A stretch of DNA of 64,000 bases from CAJQLB01 sp041392065 (GTDB lineage: Bacteria; Bacteroidota; Bacteroidia; Flavobacteriales; Flavobacteriaceae): contig JAWKMU010000002.1 of assembly GCA_041392065.1 (NCBI GenBank), positions 620,001 through 684,000 on the forward strand, given 5' to 3'. Position numbers and translations under genes: made by a program. Shown here piece by piece: positions 63,259-64,000 of the stretch (positions within the stretch are counted from its first letter, which is position 1; each line of letters opens with the position of its first letter). The notes beneath the pieces are model-generated. The model worked only from the letters and a program-made list of their open reading frames with translations, was not told the origin of the DNA and ran no database searches.

Positions 63259-63780
63259 ATGAAAAATCTACTTTCCTTATTCTTAATTGTTACCATTATA
63301 TTTTCTTCTTGTGCTCAAGAAAAAGAAACAGAAATTTCAGATGAAACTTCTACATTTTATTTTATTCGCCATGCCGAAAAAGATAGAACTAATATGGATG
63401 ACAGAGACCCAAAACTAAAAGAGGAAGGTATGTTAAGAGCCGCAAAATGGAGTTTGGTTTTGCAAAATGTAAAATTTGACGCTGTTTATTCAACCGATTA
63501 TAATCGTACTAAACAGACAGCACAACCAACTGCTGAGAAAAACAGTTTGGAATTAACCATTTATGATCCAAGAAACATTGATGGTAAAGCTTTTTTAGAG
63601 GCAAATAGAGGAAAAACAGTGCTTGTTGTTGGGCATAGTAACACAACTCCTGCTTTTGTAAATGCTGTTTTAGGAGAACAAAAGCATCAGGATATGGCTG
63701 ATGATAATAATGCTAACTTATATATTGTAACTGTATCGCCTTCAGGTGAAATGAGCGACGTGGTATTAGTTGTCGAGTAA
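63259..63780 (+). CDS. Histidine phosphatase family lipoprotein
   Basis: A 173-residue lipoprotein (signal IIFSSC, Cys18) of the phosphoglycerate mutase-like superfamily. The catalytic RHA motif is in TFYFIRHAEKDRTNM, followed by the KLKEEGMLRAAKWS helix, YSTDYNRTKQTAQPTAE, and the second His in VLVVGHSNTTPAFVN. It would be a phosphatase facing the periplasm; the substrate is unknown. It converges with the partial gene at the window end, with three bases between the stops. Confidence 0.9.
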   Translation: MKNLLSLFLIVTIIFSSCAQEKETEISDETSTFYFIRHAEKDRTNMDDRDPKLKEEGMLRAAKWSLVLQNVKFDAVYSTDYNRTKQTAQPTAEKNSLELTIYDPRNIDGKAFLEANRGKTVLVVGHSNTTPAFVNAVLGEQKHQDMADDNNANLYIVTVSPSGEMSDVVLVVE

Positions 63781-63783
63781 AAT

Positions 63784-64000
63784 TTACTTTACCTCAATAT
63801 TTTCTAATTCAATTTTGGACAGCAATTTTAAGCTACCTGATTCAAAGGCTTTATCCAAACTCAACAAATCAACTGAAGTATCTTCAGTTTTGTAGTTATT
63901 ATAATCTACAAAACGTAATCCATTAACTATACGTTCATTATAAGCCTCTCTAAATCTGGTACCAATACCATCTTCTTCTGCATATGAATAAGCCAAATAT
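63784..64000 (-). CDS. C-terminal fragment of a hypothetical protein (start beyond window)
   Basis: The minus-strand frame ends at 63784 and is open to the window edge, so only the last 72 residues are visible. They read from YLAYSYAEEDGIGTRFREAY to SKIELENIEVK. No motif is recognised, so no function is proposed. There is no ATG in frame before the edge; the true start lies outside. Confidence 0.6.
   Translation of the reverse strand, partial: YLAYSYAEEDGIGTRFREAYNERIVNGLRFVDYNNYKTEDTSVDLLSLDKAFESGSLKLLSKIELENIEVK

Noticed and set aside
1..64000. CRISPR arrays, insertion sequences, prophage or a biosynthetic megacluster
   Set aside because: No regularly spaced repeats, transposase, integrase or phage structural genes were found; the genes are ordinary chromosomal flavobacterial genes apart from the items reported.

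Overview
The window looks like a stretch of chromosome from a marine-type member of the Flavobacteriaceae (Bacteroidota). The DNA is AT-rich and gene leaders are A/T-rich without clear Shine-Dalgarno sequences. Several promoters fit the flavobacterial pattern TTG-N17-23-TAnnTTTG. The gene content is typical of the group: a type IX secretion (T9SS) C-terminal domain, many lipoproteins, 2TM-domain proteins, an OstA-like protein, a two-subunit methylmalonyl-CoA mutase, a flavobacterial-style TonB and YtxJ. The genus cannot be fixed from the sequence; Winogradskyella, Psychroserpens or Olleya relatives are guesses. Coding density is high, no gene-free stretch exceeds about 265 bases, and I saw no prophage, insertion sequence, integrase or CRISPR array.

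Layout. 1-6400: AIM24 and DUF4442 genes on the minus strand, then a plus-strand envelope module (DUF4870, PadR regulator, PspC-domain membrane protein, NTF2-like lipoprotein, two DUF2807 proteins). 6390-9450: flavodoxin-like reductase, trxB, tRNA-Pro(TGG) and an exported sugar dehydrogenase. 9480-14610: udk, an FtsB/DivIC-like protein and the two methylmalonyl-CoA mutase subunits with an unknown lipoprotein between them. 15200-18950: a six-gene minus-strand operon with a LytS-type kinase, a LytTR regulator and four copies of the 2TM domain. 19100-20713: DUF1684 lipoprotein and a frameshifted tonB. 20860-26140: a plus-strand run of mostly exported hydrolases and isomerases (cyclophilin, RidA lipoprotein, S10 carboxypeptidase, nitrilase, amidohydrolase). 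26370-39745: stringent response and purine genes (spoT/relA, fur-like, purA), OstA-like protein, aminotransferase, TPR protein, paired DUF368 transporters, aroE and a DUF349 protein.

39996-52250 is almost all minus strand: mazG; then a compact operon RimK-like ATP-grasp / GCS2-like carboxylate-amine ligase / N-formylglutamate amidohydrolase / SET-domain protein; directly upstream of it a small DMT membrane protein and a GNAT-nitrilase fusion; then an M14 peptidase, an S8 peptidase with a T9SS signal, coaD and ddl. The four-gene ligase operon has its own good promoter and is the best candidate here for an uncharacterised system: two amide-forming ligases, one amide hydrolase and a predicted methyltransferase, probably making or attaching a peptide-like group.

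52467-64000: PASTA protein, RluA-type pseudouridine synthase, yaaA plus a uracil-DNA-glycosylase-like gene, YitT, DUF3472 lipoprotein, YtxJ, clpB, deoC, deoD and a histidine-phosphatase lipoprotein. Dispersed palindromic repeats flank ddl and lie between clpB and its putative upstream control region, and a low-complexity repeat has been absorbed into the N-terminus of the large mutase subunit.
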